A stretch of 64,000 bases of DNA, taken from positions 56,113 to 120,112 of the forward strand of contig JAUSMA010000016.1 in NCBI GenBank assembly GCA_030645475.1. Direction: 5' to 3'. The stretch comes from Nitrospirota bacterium. Lineage in GTDB: Bacteria > Nitrospirota > Nitrospiria > Nitrospirales > Nitrospiraceae. Made by a program: the position numbers and the translations under genes. The notes beneath the pieces were generated by a model. The model ran no database searches. It saw only the letters and a list, made by a program, of their open reading frames with translations, and was not told the DNA's origin. The number at the start of each line of letters is the position of its first letter. The first letter of the stretch is position 1. Shown piece by piece: positions 1 to 10,017 of the stretch.

Positions 1-27
1 TTCGCATGCCCGTTATGGGCGAGACCT

Positions 28-1743
28 TCAGCCTTTTTTGTCTTCTGCCTGAGCCAGGATCGGCTGGAAGATGGGATCTGCGTCTAGGACCGCTTTCAAG
101 GACTCCGCTCCGATGAAGAAATTCCAGATGTCTGGATTCTGCCCTGGAATTTCGGCAAACCATTTCTTGGCTTCCGTCAGCCGCTCCAAGAGCGCCCGAT
201 TGTCCCGGTCCGGGGTGAACAGCAAGCTGTAAGCCTTGGTGTATTCAGCCATGAATTTATCGAGCGGAAGGTCGGCGGTTGCGAGCGCTGCGTCGGCGTC
301 CTGATAGGCGGTCCGAATATCCGAGTCGTCGAAGATGCGGTTCCAGGCTACTTTGTTGATGCGGGACCAGGCCAGTTGGAGCAGGGCTTCGGCTCTGCCG
401 GCTCGTCGCTCGGGCGGAATGGCTTTCACCAGGGATTGATGGGTTTCGATCGAGGCTTCTTGGTCGAGATTCCAGCGCAGGGCCACGCCTAACCGGAACA
501 GGTTATCGAGTTGTTCCGGATGGACATCCGCCAGGGTCCTCATGGCCGAGAGCATGCGGTAGAGATAGTCGGCAGTCGTCGGTTTGTCGAACCCGCCCAT
601 CTCCATCCCCAGCGAGAGGTCTATGCGCACAGCCTGGGCGTAGATGTTCCAGAAATGTTCATTGACCACCAAGGCTAGCGCCGGATCCTTCACCATGAGT
701 TTGTGAAAGGGGATGGCCTCGCGCAGGATCACGGCATAGAGGTGCCGGCTCAGCACCATGAGGGCTTCGGTGTGGTTCGGGTCGATGATCAGCACACGAT
801 TCAACATGGCGACGCGGTCGCGCAGTTCAGGAAAGGTCGCGGCGCGAGCCGCTGCGGCGGTCAAGAGACCGGGAAGATCCGTCGGCCCCCACCAGACTTG
901 CGAGTCCGGAAGGGCGCGGCTCGTTTCGGTGAGGAACGGAATTTTTTCCCGGATGCCGCTCCCGGCGATGGCGCCGCTGGTTACGGGAAGGTTCACGACC
1001 GCCATGTCGCCTGCGAAGCCATGTTTCTTCAGGCCGGAGAGGACGACCCATTGGAGCGTGATGTCTTTCAGCCCGCGTCTGGTCCGCTTGATCGTATTCG
1101 TCCATTTGACCGAACCGGCTGCGTAGGTCAACGGAGCGGTCAGAGGATCCTGATAGCTGATGGCTAACTTAACCAAGGTGGTCGGCACCGCCACGACCGG
1201 GCCATTCAGCCGAAGGCGGAACGAGGCCGATGGGATTGGTGTACTGCCGACAATGCGAGTATGGAACCCGGTTCCCGGAGGCGTCAGGCCCAGTGAGTCG
1301 GTCACGAAGGCCGAGGCAGGGTAGCGGTTGAGCTCTTCACTGAAAAATGTCAGGTCGCCATTACTGGGCCACAAGACCTCCATGCCTACATCGCTTCGGA
1401 CCAAGGTGGGCGCATGGGCGGTTTTCAGACCTTGCCAGCAGGAGTCGTAGAGGGGGTCGGAGTCAGCCGGATAGGTCTTGATGCCCTTGGGAGACGCGGT
1501 CACGAGGGGATACTGACAGGCGAAGTCCAGTTGGCCCACGACGACGGTATTGCCCGCGCCCATGGCTTCGGCGTAACGCTGAGCCGTCGTTTCAGCAGCA
1601 GTGGCAGCCTGCTTCGATTTTTTCGCAGTTGCAGCGGATGCCGATGGGGTCTCGATCATGCTCATGGCCGTGACGATCGACAGGGTTCCAGCAAGAAACA
1701 GGATCGCGAACCGGCGACGTTGGAGAATCTGCAGGCGCATCAT
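28..1743 (-). CDS. Secreted hypothetical protein, helical TPR-like C-terminal half
   Basis: The 571-residue product begins with a basic stretch and a hydrophobic segment (about residues 10-37) ending in Ala-rich sequence, consistent with a signal peptide, so it is probably periplasmic. The C-terminal half (about 290-560) is helical and Ala/Leu-rich with a pattern reminiscent of TPR repeats, for example the stretch around MLNRVLIIDPNHTEALMVLS. I do not recognise the N-terminal half and no catalytic motif is visible. It is followed on the same strand by nothing else inside the window and lies downstream of the anti-sigma gene, with a 124-base gap. The two adjacent Met codons at the start cannot be separated. 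Function unknown. Confidence 0.7.
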   Translation of the reverse strand: MMRLQILQRRRFAILFLAGTLSIVTAMSMIETPSASAATAKKSKQAATAAETTAQRYAEAMGAGNTVVVGQLDFACQYPLVTASPKGIKTYPADSDPLYDSCWQGLKTAHAPTLVRSDVGMEVLWPSNGDLTFFSEELNRYPASAFVTDSLGLTPPGTGFHTRIVGSTPIPSASFRLRLNGPVVAVPTTLVKLAISYQDPLTAPLTYAAGSVKWTNTIKRTRRGLKDITLQWVVLSGLKKHGFAGDMAVVNLPVTSGAIAGSGIREKIPFLTETSRALPDSQVWWGPTDLPGLLTAAAARAATFPELRDRVAMLNRVLIIDPNHTEALMVLSRHLYAVILREAIPFHKLMVKDPALALVVNEHFWNIYAQAVRIDLSLGMEMGGFDKPTTADYLYRMLSAMRTLADVHPEQLDNLFRLGVALRWNLDQEASIETHQSLVKAIPPERRAGRAEALLQLAWSRINKVAWNRIFDDSDIRTAYQDADAALATADLPLDKFMAEYTKAYSLLFTPDRDNRALLERLTEAKKWFAEIPGQNPDIWNFFIGAESLKAVLDADPIFQPILAQAEDKKG

Positions 1744-1867
1744 GTCGTACGCTCCCCCTAGGATAAAGGTCGAGAAGAAGTCGGTACTGTACCATGCAGC
1801 TGGAAGGATCTGAAAGGGGCCAGGGAGGCCGATTCACCGTTGGCAGGCTGTTAAAAAGTCGTTGTTC

Positions 1868-2173
1868 TTACTGTGCCTTGGCGGCGTCGAGGATCGCCCG
1901 GCGCATGCTCACACGGTCGCTGGACTTTAACGGCGGGACCGGGCGATGTCGGCAGAGTGTGACGGTTTGCCGAAGCGAGGCGATGAAGACTTCGCAGTTC
2001 GGACAGGCGCCCAGATGTTTGCGTATTTCCCGGCAAATGTCGGACGGGAGTTCGTCGTCGATAAAGGCGGATAACTGCCGGAGAAGATCCACGCAATGGC
2101 CTTGGCCTGGCGTATGGCGGTGAGACGATGGCTTGGATCGTTTTTTTTGCGCCGCTGTTTTTTTCTTAGTCAT
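1868..2173 (-). CDS. Anti-sigma factor, zinc-finger (ZAS) type
   Basis: A 101-residue protein with a Lys-rich N-terminus and a putative zinc-binding core: His26-Cys27 followed by HxxxCxxC at His53, Cys57 and Cys60. This matches the ZAS domain of anti-sigma factors that hold ECF sigma factors inactive. No transmembrane segment is visible, so it would be a soluble, cytoplasmic regulator that may sense redox or zinc state. Its start overlaps the stop of the upstream ECF sigma gene by 4 bases (ATGA arrangement), which implies translational coupling and a fixed sigma/anti-sigma ratio. The partner assignment is inferred from this overlap. Confidence 0.85.
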   Translation of the reverse strand: MTKKKTAAQKKRSKPSSHRHTPGQGHCVDLLRQLSAFIDDELPSDICREIRKHLGACPNCEVFIASLRQTVTLCRHRPVPPLKSSDRVSMRRAILDAAKAQ

Positions 2174-2790
2174 GAGCCCAAGCCTCCCGACTTGTGGTCA
2201 TCGTGGTTGGTGATGCCGCGGGCGCTGAGTTCTCGCCGCACAAATAAGCGGGCCCGGTGTAATCGTGATTTGACGGCTCGTTCGTTCAAACCCATGATGG
2301 ATCCCACCTCTTTGGCACTCAGGCCCTCCATATCGCGGAGCACGAGGGCCATCCGATATTTTTTAGGCAATTTGTCGATCGCCTGGTCGAGGGCCTGCCG
2401 GAGCTCTTTGTTCTGCAGCGCTTCTTCCGGACTGAGCCCTTCCATGGGGATCTGAAGGCGAAATTCCCCTTCCGATGTGGGCACGAAATCTTCAAGCGAC
2501 AGCTCGTGCTGGGGCTCCCCTTTACGCTTGCGCCGCATCCGTATGCAGGCCCGTGAGGCGATGGTATAGAGCCAGGTGGAAACCCGTGCCTCGCCGCGAA
2601 AATCTTTGAGTCCCCGGTAGGCATTGAGAAAGGTCTCTTGCACGAGATCCTTGGCCGACTCCGTTTCGCCGCATAACCGGTGTGCATATCGATAGATGAG
2701 GTCGACATGGTCTCGATAGAGCTTATCAAATCCGTCAGGCTCTTGCGTGGCAGGGTGTTGAAGCGACGTTTTTGGAGCGGGAGTGCGCAT
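2170..2790 (-). CDS. ECF-family RNA polymerase sigma factor (RpoE-like)
   Basis: The 206-residue protein has the two-domain ECF layout. Region 2 (about residues 20-95) contains LYRDHVDLIYRYAHRLCG, the DLVQETFLNAYRGL motif and the WLYTIASRACI segment. Region 4 (about 130-190) contains LPKKYRMALVLRDMEGLSAKE and a helix-turn-helix with the VKSRLHRAR recognition helix. It would direct RNA polymerase to a small stress or envelope regulon. It is the first gene of a two-gene operon with the ZAS anti-sigma factor. The target promoters cannot be told from the sequence. Length is normal for the family. Confidence 0.93.
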   Translation of the reverse strand: MRTPAPKTSLQHPATQEPDGFDKLYRDHVDLIYRYAHRLCGETESAKDLVQETFLNAYRGLKDFRGEARVSTWLYTIASRACIRMRRKRKGEPQHELSLEDFVPTSEGEFRLQIPMEGLSPEEALQNKELRQALDQAIDKLPKKYRMALVLRDMEGLSAKEVGSIMGLNERAVKSRLHRARLFVRRELSARGITNHDDHKSGGLGS

Positions 2791-2969
2791 GGTTGGCGCG
2801 GAGTCTAGGGGCTTGGCTGAGGCCTGTCAAGCCAACTTGGCAGGATACTGAAAAGGCCGGCAACCGGGAAACGCTGAACGGTGCACAAAAAATACTCACG
2901 TCAGCGCTCATCGCTCAGAGCTCAGCGTTCAGATATTCGGGCAAGGCCGAATGGTACAAAGGCCGAGGG

Positions 2970-3803
2970 TCAGCGGATGGTTGCCGCGCTGGGTCGTGGA
3001 GTTGTGGGTTTTGTCGAGAGGAGCGTGACGGTGACATGCTCATGGTCGATACGAAGGGTCAAGGGCTGCCCCACCTTCACGTGAGGAATTCCGATCTTTG
3101 AATTGAGCATGACCAGGCCGATGGGAGTACGAATAAAGACGAAGTTGGATTTGAGCTTGGTCACAGTTCCCGAGAGGAGAAGCTGCACATCGGCGCCGGT
3201 CGGTGGGGTTTGGCTGATCTGCAGATCGAACTGCAGGTCGTGGACTCCTCGGAGGCTATTGGCGTCGTCGACCTCGATGGTCAGCAGATCTCCCTCGTGA
3301 TAGCTCGAAAGCCGCTCGTCCTCTGTGCCGAGCTGGATGGTCAGGTCACCGTCGGGCCCCCACCATTGGAAGGATTTTGGACCACCAGTTCCAGGTGTCA
3401 CGGGCCCGCTGAGATAGCGATGGACTAACGATCCGTCAGCCCTTTTTCGGATCTCGACGACGGTATGGCGCCCATGCACCCAAAAGGTCACGACTTGTGA
3501 GGCCTTGAGATCCTTCAATGTTGTCGTGGAGCTGAGGGTCAGCAGTCCGATCGGGGTCTTGAGAAAGACGATTCCGGCTTTGGTTCGCCAGACGGAGCCG
3601 CGCAACGTGACCGAGGGGTCGATTGTGGCTGGTTCACCTGCAGCTGGGGCCTCAGCGACCGGGGCGGAGATTATTCCGGTAGTGGCCGGTGACTCCTCGG
3701 CATGGACGGAGCTCAGGAGGGTGCCAACGATTACACCGGCGTAGAACGTGTCACGGATACAGTGCTGAATCCTGCGAAGAGATGGATGGCAGATTCCAAT
3801 CAT
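2970..3803 (-). CDS. Secreted protein with two copies of a beta-rich domain
   Basis: I chose the ATG at 3803 because it is followed at once by a plausible signal peptide (basic start, hydrophobic core FYAGVIVGTLLSS, then a VHA-type cleavage site). An upstream in-frame ATG at 3851 would place 16 polar residues before it. The mature protein, about 240 residues, contains an internal duplication: two blocks of about 53 residues, each with a G-x-V start and the shared core F-(I/L)-(K/R)-TPIGL-(L/V)-(T/M)-L-(S/N)-S. The fold is probably an SH3- or OB-like barrel, which is inference. I do not recognise the family. It is likely periplasmic. Confidence 0.75.
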   Translation of the reverse strand: MIGICHPSLRRIQHCIRDTFYAGVIVGTLLSSVHAEESPATTGIISAPVAEAPAAGEPATIDPSVTLRGSVWRTKAGIVFLKTPIGLLTLSSTTTLKDLKASQVVTFWVHGRHTVVEIRKRADGSLVHRYLSGPVTPGTGGPKSFQWWGPDGDLTIQLGTEDERLSSYHEGDLLTIEVDDANSLRGVHDLQFDLQISQTPPTGADVQLLLSGTVTKLKSNFVFIRTPIGLVMLNSKIGIPHVKVGQPLTLRIDHEHVTVTLLSTKPTTPRPSAATIR

Positions 3804-3910
3804 CTGAGGTTTGTCCTTCTGCGATGCATCGTCACCTGGTGCGAATACCATGATGCCTGCGGGGAGTCAAGGTGAATGCCGATATCTCAGATGCCGGACC
3901 GGTGCGGTCC

Positions 3911-4438
3911 TCATGCTTGTGTGCGTGCGAGATCGGCAGGCATCGGGGCAAGGGGTTGGAGATGTACGGGACTGTTGCCAGGATGAGGGGGGGAGAGCAA
4001 GGGGTCGAGGGTCAGGATAATCCGGAGTTCATGACCGGCTGAGTGTGGGACCCCGAATCCTCTGAGCAGGAGCGATGGCGTGACCATGTGACAAATGCGG
4101 CGCATCTCGAACTGTGCCCAGTCCTCAGTCTCGACTCGGCGGTGGAGTTGTGCCAGTACGTCGCGACAGAATTCCGTGAGGAAGGACGGCATGGATTCAG
4201 GCGCCATTTGCGGCCAGAGTTCATGGGAGTCACCGAACAGGGCCATCAGTGCACGAGCCGGTCCATTCATATGCAGGATGCGAGCGGATGAGGAAAACAC
4301 GATCATGCCCGAGTCCGGGGAAGAGAGGAGGGATTGTGGCGTCGTATCTGTTCCCTGTAAGACGGCCTCGTTTGCCGTCAAGACATCATCTGCTAGGCAC
4401 TGAAGCGGGCTCTCCGGAAAAAGTGGTGACACAGGCAT
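3911..4438 (-). CDS. Small PAS-like domain protein
   Basis: A 175-residue soluble protein. Residues about 40-75 (SGMIVFSSSARILHMNGPARALM) have the pattern of a PAS domain N-terminus, as seen in sensory kinases and diguanylate cyclases, and the remainder could complete one PAS fold. No kinase, HTH or GGDEF output domain follows, so it would be a stand-alone sensory or adaptor protein. The C-terminal 25 residues are Pro-rich and probably disordered. It stands alone, between the duplicated-domain secreted protein and der on the same strand. The PAS assignment rests on one motif and is tentative. Confidence 0.6.
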   Translation of the reverse strand: MPVSPLFPESPLQCLADDVLTANEAVLQGTDTTPQSLLSSPDSGMIVFSSSARILHMNGPARALMALFGDSHELWPQMAPESMPSFLTEFCRDVLAQLHRRVETEDWAQFEMRRICHMVTPSLLLRGFGVPHSAGHELRIILTLDPLLSPPHPGNSPVHLQPLAPMPADLARTQA

Positions 4439-4589
4439 CCTTTCGGGGAAATGCTTCAGGACTGTGCAAGAGTTGAACCTATGGCTGGGCTCTAGGAAGC
4501 GTGACTATCCTACGAATACCGATCACAACGTGATGTTCAGAGTCGGGTGGCGCACAAAGAGGGTGTGGCGGTGGCGGAAATTGAACCAG

Positions 4590-5990
4590 CTATTTTTTGC
4601 GAACCAATAGGCGAATCGGGGTTCCCTCGAATCCATATTCCTCGCGGACTTGGTTCTCGAGAAAGCGGAGGTAGGAGGGCGTGATGTTGTCCGGGTGGCC
4701 GACAAACAACGCGAAGACGGGTGGTTGTATCGCGACCTGGGTCATGAAGGCAGACTTCGTGATTTTCGTCGGTTTGCCTTTCCGCACCGGGAGGGGGTGG
4801 GTGGTGAGAATCTCCTGGAGGAACTTGTTCAAGGCTCCGGTCGGGATCCGTTTCGAGAAAGCTGCGAATACCCGATCGATGGTGGGAAAGAGCTGGCCAA
4901 GCGAATCGGGATGCGCGGCGGAGGCGAATAGGACCGGCGCCCATGTCAGGAAGGGAAAGCGCCGATGCAGTTCCTGTTCGACTTCCTGCCGGGCCTGGCT
5001 GTCGCCTTCCCGGAGGTCCCATTTATTGACGAGGAGGAAACAGGCTCTTCCTTGCTTGATGATGATCCCTGCAATCTTGGTGTCCTGTTCCGTGACGCCT
5101 TCCGTGGCGTCGAGGAGCAAGACTCCGAGGTCGGATCGTCCGATAGCCAGGTGGGACCGGACCACGCTATAACCTTCGATGCCCCGGTCGATTTTTCCTC
5201 GACGACGAATGCCGGCGGTATCGGTGAAGAGATAATTCCGTCCTTGATGGAGGGCGATGGAGTCGATCGAATCTCTGGTGGTCCCCGGCACATCGCTGAC
5301 GACCACCCGGTCTTCCCCGAGCACGGCGTTCACCAGCGTGGATTTTCCGACATTCGGTCGCCCCACGACGGCAATGCGGGGCATCGTCGTTTTCTCAGGG
5401 TTTTCATCGGGGACCGGGAGGAGCGGATAGAGCGCGTCCAGGAGGTCGGATACGCCGATGCCGTGCTCTGCCGAGATAGGATAGAGCGTGTCCGTGCCCA
5501 ATTGATAGAAATCCGCCACGAGGGGTTCGACTTTGGGCGTGTCGATCTTATTCACCACAATAAACAAGGGCTTCGTTGTGCCGCGTAAGAGACGGACGAC
5601 TGCGAGATCCGGGGTTGTGAGCCCGGTCCGGCCGTCCATCAGCAGAATCAAAATATCCGCTTCCGCAATGGCGAGTTCCGATTGACGCTTGATGAGGATC
5701 AACATGCTTTCCGAGGCGGTCGGGTCCAGGCCCCCTGTATCGACCAGGCGAAACGGCCTGTTCCGATAGGTGCCGTCGGCGTAGTTACGATCTCGCGTGA
5801 CACCGGGGACGTCGTCCACAATCGCCGTTCGTTTGCCGAGCATGCGATTAAAGAGCGTCGATTTGCCGACGTTGGGGCGACCGATAATGGCCACAATAGG
5901 CGGGTGAGCCGCTGTGGCTTGCCGTACCGGTGCTGTTTCTTCGGCTGCGGTCTCTTCGGGGATGTTTTTGGGTTTTTTCGTGCGTGGCAT
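4590..5990 (-). CDS. der: Ribosome-associated GTPase Der (EngA)
   Basis: Der is a double GTPase needed for 50S ribosome assembly. Both G domains are complete. The first has GRPNVGKST near residue 37, DTGG and NKID; the second has [13 protein letters not shown] and NKWD, followed by a C-terminal KH-like domain ending in Arg/Lys-rich sequence. I place the start at the ATG at 5990 (MPRTKK), giving 466 residues. A longer reading frame reaches 6071 but the extra 27 residues resemble nothing in the family and run through the start region of the divergent HAD gene. A Lys/Glu-rich linker of about 30 residues precedes the first G domain. Confidence 0.96.
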   Translation of the reverse strand: MPRTKKPKNIPEETAAEETAPVRQATAAHPPIVAIIGRPNVGKSTLFNRMLGKRTAIVDDVPGVTRDRNYADGTYRNRPFRLVDTGGLDPTASESMLILIKRQSELAIAEADILILLMDGRTGLTTPDLAVVRLLRGTTKPLFIVVNKIDTPKVEPLVADFYQLGTDTLYPISAEHGIGVSDLLDALYPLLPVPDENPEKTTMPRIAVVGRPNVGKSTLVNAVLGEDRVVVSDVPGTTRDSIDSIALHQGRNYLFTDTAGIRRRGKIDRGIEGYSVVRSHLAIGRSDLGVLLLDATEGVTEQDTKIAGIIIKQGRACFLLVNKWDLREGDSQARQEVEQELHRRFPFLTWAPVLFASAAHPDSLGQLFPTIDRVFAAFSKRIPTGALNKFLQEILTTHPLPVRKGKPTKITKSAFMTQVAIQPPVFALFVGHPDNITPSYLRFLENQVREEYGFEGTPIRLLVRKK

Positions 5991-6057
5991 AGAAATTTCT
6001 GTACCGACCGTAACATAAGATTTTTGGCAAACACAACCATCGTCGGGTACACTCCAA

Positions 6058-6075
6058 TGAAATGACGTCATTTCA
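6058..6075. promoter_or_regulatory. 18-bp perfect palindrome between der and the HAD gene
   Basis: TGAAATGACGTCATTTCA is a perfect inverted repeat with no spacer, centred between 6066 and 6067. It contains the ATG start of the HAD hydrolase gene (6062) and lies 68 bases upstream of the proposed der start. Its symmetry and position between divergent genes fit an operator for a dimeric regulator. It could also be chance or an RNA structure occluding the HAD start. No matching regulator is visible in the window. Confidence 0.4.
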
Positions 6076-6757
6076 CTTGAATTGGGACGAGATCGATGAC
6101 GTGCTGCTCGACATGGACGGCACGTTGCTGGATCGGCATTTCGACAACTTCTTTTTTGAGGAAGAGTTGCCGCGCCGGTATGCCCTATTACATGGACTGA
6201 CTTGTGAGGGGTCCCGCGAGCGATTGATGGCCATGTATCGGTCGGTCGAAGGGGAGCTGGCCTGGACCGATTTAGACTACTGGACCGAGCGAGTGGGCAT
6301 CGATGTGGTGGCCATGCACAAGGAACTGGACCACATGATCGGGTTTTTGCCGAGCACAGAATCGTTCCTCCGGGAACTCAAGACCCTGGGGCGGCGGGTG
6401 ACAATCCTCACCAACGCGCATCAATCGGGCGTGGAGGTGAAAATCGCCAAGACCGGCCTCGATCGGCATGTAGAGCGTATCGTGACGGCCTCCGAGGTGG
6501 GTTACTTGAAAATGCGGCCTGCGTATTGGCCGACCTGCCAGCGGTTGGTGGGCTTCGATCCTACACGTGCGCTGTTTATCGACGATGATGAGGGTTGTCT
6601 GGCGGCCGCCCGGCAGTTCGGCATCGCGCATCTCGTCCACAGCGCGAAGTCCAGCTCGCAGCTGCCGCCGGCATTTTCTGCATCCTTTCGATCGGTTGAG
6701 AGTTTGTCGACCTTGATGAAGGGGCCTCTCCCGCCGCATCCTTCTCAAGCGTTATAG
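6062..6757 (+). CDS. HAD-family hydrolase, YrfG-like nucleotidase
   Basis: A 231-residue HAD phosphatase. Motif I is DMDGTLLD at residues 17-24 with both catalytic Asp residues; the motif II region is TILTNAHQ; a conserved Lys and an acidic motif IV, FIDDDEGCL, follow. The overall sequence resembles the E. coli YrfG GMP/IMP 5'-nucleotidase, including the F(F/L)EEELP and ALLHGL region near the cap domain, so a purine nucleotide phosphatase role is likely but substrate specificity is inferred. The start codon lies inside an 18-bp palindrome. The 3' end overlaps the convergent methyltransferase by 6 bases. Confidence 0.85.
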   Translation: MTSFHLNWDEIDDVLLDMDGTLLDRHFDNFFFEEELPRRYALLHGLTCEGSRERLMAMYRSVEGELAWTDLDYWTERVGIDVVAMHKELDHMIGFLPSTESFLRELKTLGRRVTILTNAHQSGVEVKIAKTGLDRHVERIVTASEVGYLKMRPAYWPTCQRLVGFDPTRALFIDDDEGCLAAARQFGIAHLVHSAKSSSQLPPAFSASFRSVESLSTLMKGPLPPHPSQAL

Positions 6758-7375
6758 CGGCGCAGGCCTTGCCGATCCTCGATACATTTCCCCGCCCAAT
6801 CGCGGGACCTGTTGCATCTGGAACCGGTCCAGCTTAGTGATGGCGAGTCCCGCCTGTTCGATGAGCTGATCGATCTTCCGGTTCAGGTTGCATCCACAGC
6901 CGATTATTCGTTGAAGCGGGTTCACGCGGTCTTGCCAGGCCGCAATCTTGGCATCGTCGCTCCGGCCATGCTCTAGAAACAGAAATACTCCGTCATGTTT
7001 GAGGACTCGACAAACTTCCCGGAGTGCCTTCACCGGATCGGGAATCGTGCAGAGCGTCCAGGTACTGACAACGCAGTCGAAGGTTCGAGCGTCGAAGGGG
7101 AGCGTTTCCGCGCTGATCGGCTTGATTTGAAGGGGAAAAGCAACGGATTTACTTCGCTGCGCGACTCGGTTGGGGAGGAGCGGCGCCGGGTCTACGGCAT
7201 GCAACCTGGACACGTCTCCCGTGTAGTGGGGCAGGTTGAGCCCGGTGCCCAGTCCGATTTCCAAAATCTCCCCGCGAGTGCCTTGCAACAACAACGTTCG
7301 GAGCTGCTGGAATTCGTCGCCGCTCATGACCCAGTCCATGAGGCGGGGAAAGATCTGTGTCGCGTAGAGTCCCAT
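6752..7375 (-). CDS. Class I SAM-dependent methyltransferase
   Basis: 207 residues with the standard Rossmann methyltransferase motifs: motif I EILEIGLGTGLNLPHY, an acidic residue in HAVDPAP, motif II-like FDCVVSTWTLCTI and motif III HDGVFLFLEHG. The EHGRSD and the C-x-C region (GCGCNLNR) resemble the METTL7/UbiE-like group of small-molecule methyltransferases. The substrate cannot be deduced. It is a single gene, convergent with and overlapping the HAD gene by 6 bases, and divergent from leuS. Confidence 0.85.
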   Translation of the reverse strand: MGLYATQIFPRLMDWVMSGDEFQQLRTLLLQGTRGEILEIGLGTGLNLPHYTGDVSRLHAVDPAPLLPNRVAQRSKSVAFPLQIKPISAETLPFDARTFDCVVSTWTLCTIPDPVKALREVCRVLKHDGVFLFLEHGRSDDAKIAAWQDRVNPLQRIIGCGCNLNRKIDQLIEQAGLAITKLDRFQMQQVPRLGGEMYRGSARPAPL

Positions 7376-7570
7376 GATGTCCTTATTTGGATATTCCTTC
7401 GCGGGGTCGTGACGTGCGAACTCCGGGTGCTATTGTACTAGAAGACCGCTTCGTCGGTGTGCGAAGACTCGCCCATGTTCCGTGCCCTGCCCCACGTCGA
7501 TTCTTGTTGCTCCCGCAGGTCTATGTTAGAGTCCTTCCTCTTTTTCTATACAGTTGCGGATTATCACGGC

Positions 7571-10006
7571 ATGAGCAAAACCTACGATCATCAGTCCCTT
7601 GAAGTGAAGTGGCAGGCCTATTGGGAGGAGCACCGGACCTTCCGTGTAGCTGACGACCGGACCAAGCCGAAATTTTACTGCCTCGACATGTTTCCCTACC
7701 CTTCCGGATCGGGCCTCCATGTCGGCCATCTTGAAGGTTATACCGCGACGGATATTGTGTCCCGCTACAAGCGGATGCGGGGCTTCAATGTGCTGCATCC
7801 GATGGGGTGGGATGCATTTGGGCTTCCTGCCGAGCAGTACGCGGTGAAGACCGGTATTCACCCGGTCGTCACCACAGCTCAGAACATCGCCACGTTTAAG
7901 CGTCAGATGAAACGGGTCGGTCTGTCCTACGACTGGGAACGCGAGCTCAGCACGATCGATCCTGAGTATTATCGCTGGACCCAGTGGATCTTCTTGAAAC
8001 TGTTCGAGCGAGGGCTGGCCTATGTGGCGGAAGTGCCGGTGAATTGGTGCCCTGCACTGGGGACGGTGCTCGCCAATGAAGAAATTATCGATGGGAAGAG
8101 TGAGGTCGGCGGGTTCGATGTGATCCGCAAACCGATGCGTCAATGGGTGTTGAAGATTACCGCCTATGCCGATCGACTCCTCGAAGATTTGAAACTGGTC
8201 GAGTGGCCGGCCAGTACCTTGGAGATGCAAAAGAATTGGATCGGCCGATCGGTTGGCGCGGAAGTCGAGTTCGATATGGCCGGCCTTCCAGGCAGGGTTC
8301 GGATCTTTACGACGAGGCCGGATACCCTGTTCGGCGCAACGTATATGGTGCTATCTCCCGAACATCCGTTAGTGGAAGTCGTCACGACTGCCAATCGCCG
8401 TACGGCGGTCACAGCCTATCGCGAGGCATCGGCCAGAAAAAGCGATCTCCAGCGGCAGGAACTCGAAAAGGACAAAACCGGGGTCTTCACCGGCGGCTAT
8501 GCGGTCAACCCGGTGAATCAGGAGCGGCTGCCTATTTGGATTGCGGACTACGTGTTGATGGGCTACGGAACCGGGGCCATTATGGCTGTGCCGGCGCATG
8601 ACGAGCGCGACTGGGCTTTTGCGAAGACCTATGCCTTGCCGATCCGCGAAGTGATTGCGGGCGGTCAGGTTGAACAAGAGGCGTTCGTCACAACCGACAA
8701 GGGAACCGTCGTCAACTCCACAACGCCGGACGGAAGTTTTACGATTAACGGATTGACGCCGGACGATGCGATTCCGAAAATCACGGCCTGGATAGAGTCT
8801 CGCGGCAAGGGCCGCAAGGCCGTGAACTATAAGTTGCGGGACTGGCTGTTTGCCCGTCAGCGGTATTGGGGCGAGCCTTTTCCGATTGTGTGGGTGGATG
8901 GCCAGGCCCTTTCACTTCCGGAAGAGCAGCTGCCACTGTTGTTGCCGGAGACGAACAACTTCAAACCGTCAGGGGGCGGCGAGAGTCCTCTCGCGAATCT
9001 TACCGACTGGCTCACGACGACCGATCCGATCAGCGGAGCGCCGGCACGCCGTGAAACCAACACGATGCCGCAATGGGCCGGTTCCTGTTGGTATTATCTG
9101 CGATTCATTGACCCGAAAAATCAGGACCAGCTCGTCGACCCTGACAAAGAGCGCTATTGGATGCCCGTGGATCTCTACATCGGCGGCAGCGAACATGCCG
9201 TGTTGCATTTGCTCTATGCGCGTTTTTGGCACAAGGTGCTGTACGACATCGGCGTGGTCAGTACTCCGGAGCCGTTTAAGAAGCTCGTGCATCAGGGAAT
9301 GGTGCTGGGCGAAGATAACCAGAAGATGTCGAAGTCCCGTGGCAATGTCGTCAATCCTGACGAGATCATGGACCAGTTCGGGGCCGATGCGGTGCGGCTC
9401 TATGAAATGTTCATGGGCCCGTTGGAGGCGGTGAAGCCCTGGAGCACGAGGGGCGTGGAAGGGGTGACGCGGTTTCTCGAACGTTCTTGGCGACTGATGG
9501 CGAATGAAGAGGGCCGTCTGTCGAACACCGTGGTGGAGACCGTTCCGACGCTCGAGTACCAGCGCTTGCTTCACCTGACGATTAAGAAAGTCACCGAAGA
9601 TATCGAGGCGTTGCGGTTCAATACGGCGATCTCTCAGATGATGGTGTTTACAAACGAGATGACGAAGGCCGAGCAGCGCCCCCGGGCCTTACTGGAACCC
9701 TTCGTCCTGATCCTGGCACCGTTCGCCCCCCATCTGGCGGAGGAATTGTGGGAAGTGCTGGGGCACAAGCCGAGCGTGTCTCAGCAGCCCTGGCCGATCT
9801 TCAATCCAGCCATGACCGTCAGCGATCGGTTGACCATTCCGATCCAGGTGAATGGAAAGCTACGAACCAAACTCGAAGTCGGAGTCGACGCAACTCGTGA
9901 ACAGGTTGAAGGGCTGGCTCGTGCGCAGATTGGGGAGTGGCTGCAGGGCAAAGAGCCCAAGAAGATTGTGTATGTTGAAAAAAAGCTGATGAACTTTGTG
10001 GTATAG
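7571..10006 (+). CDS. leuS: Leucyl-tRNA synthetase
   Basis: LeuRS charges tRNA-Leu in the cytoplasm. I start it at the ATG at 7571 ([11 protein letters not shown]), which matches the family N-terminus and gives 811 residues; the reading frame extends upstream to 7457, but those 38 residues are not LeuRS-like. Visible hallmarks are the class I HIGH signature as [17 protein letters not shown], the CP1 editing domain with [15 protein letters not shown], the KMSKS loop [15 protein letters not shown], the anticodon-binding helical domain and a C-terminal RNA-binding domain. It is followed by lptE and holA on the same strand, a common order in bacteria. Confidence 0.97.
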   Translation: MSKTYDHQSLEVKWQAYWEEHRTFRVADDRTKPKFYCLDMFPYPSGSGLHVGHLEGYTATDIVSRYKRMRGFNVLHPMGWDAFGLPAEQYAVKTGIHPVVTTAQNIATFKRQMKRVGLSYDWERELSTIDPEYYRWTQWIFLKLFERGLAYVAEVPVNWCPALGTVLANEEIIDGKSEVGGFDVIRKPMRQWVLKITAYADRLLEDLKLVEWPASTLEMQKNWIGRSVGAEVEFDMAGLPGRVRIFTTRPDTLFGATYMVLSPEHPLVEVVTTANRRTAVTAYREASARKSDLQRQELEKDKTGVFTGGYAVNPVNQERLPIWIADYVLMGYGTGAIMAVPAHDERDWAFAKTYALPIREVIAGGQVEQEAFVTTDKGTVVNSTTPDGSFTINGLTPDDAIPKITAWIESRGKGRKAVNYKLRDWLFARQRYWGEPFPIVWVDGQALSLPEEQLPLLLPETNNFKPSGGGESPLANLTDWLTTTDPISGAPARRETNTMPQWAGSCWYYLRFIDPKNQDQLVDPDKERYWMPVDLYIGGSEHAVLHLLYARFWHKVLYDIGVVSTPEPFKKLVHQGMVLGEDNQKMSKSRGNVVNPDEIMDQFGADAVRLYEMFMGPLEAVKPWSTRGVEGVTRFLERSWRLMANEEGRLSNTVVETVPTLEYQRLLHLTIKKVTEDIEALRFNTAISQMMVFTNEMTKAEQRPRALLEPFVLILAPFAPHLAEELWEVLGHKPSVSQQPWPIFNPAMTVSDRLTIPIQVNGKLRTKLEVGVDATREQVEGLARAQIGEWLQGKEPKKIVYVEKKLMNFVV

Positions 10007-10017
10007 CGGACGAAGTA

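Noticed and set aside
5991..6071. N-terminal extension of Der to 6071
   Set aside because: The extra 27 residues do not match the family, and they overlap the divergent HAD start and the palindrome.
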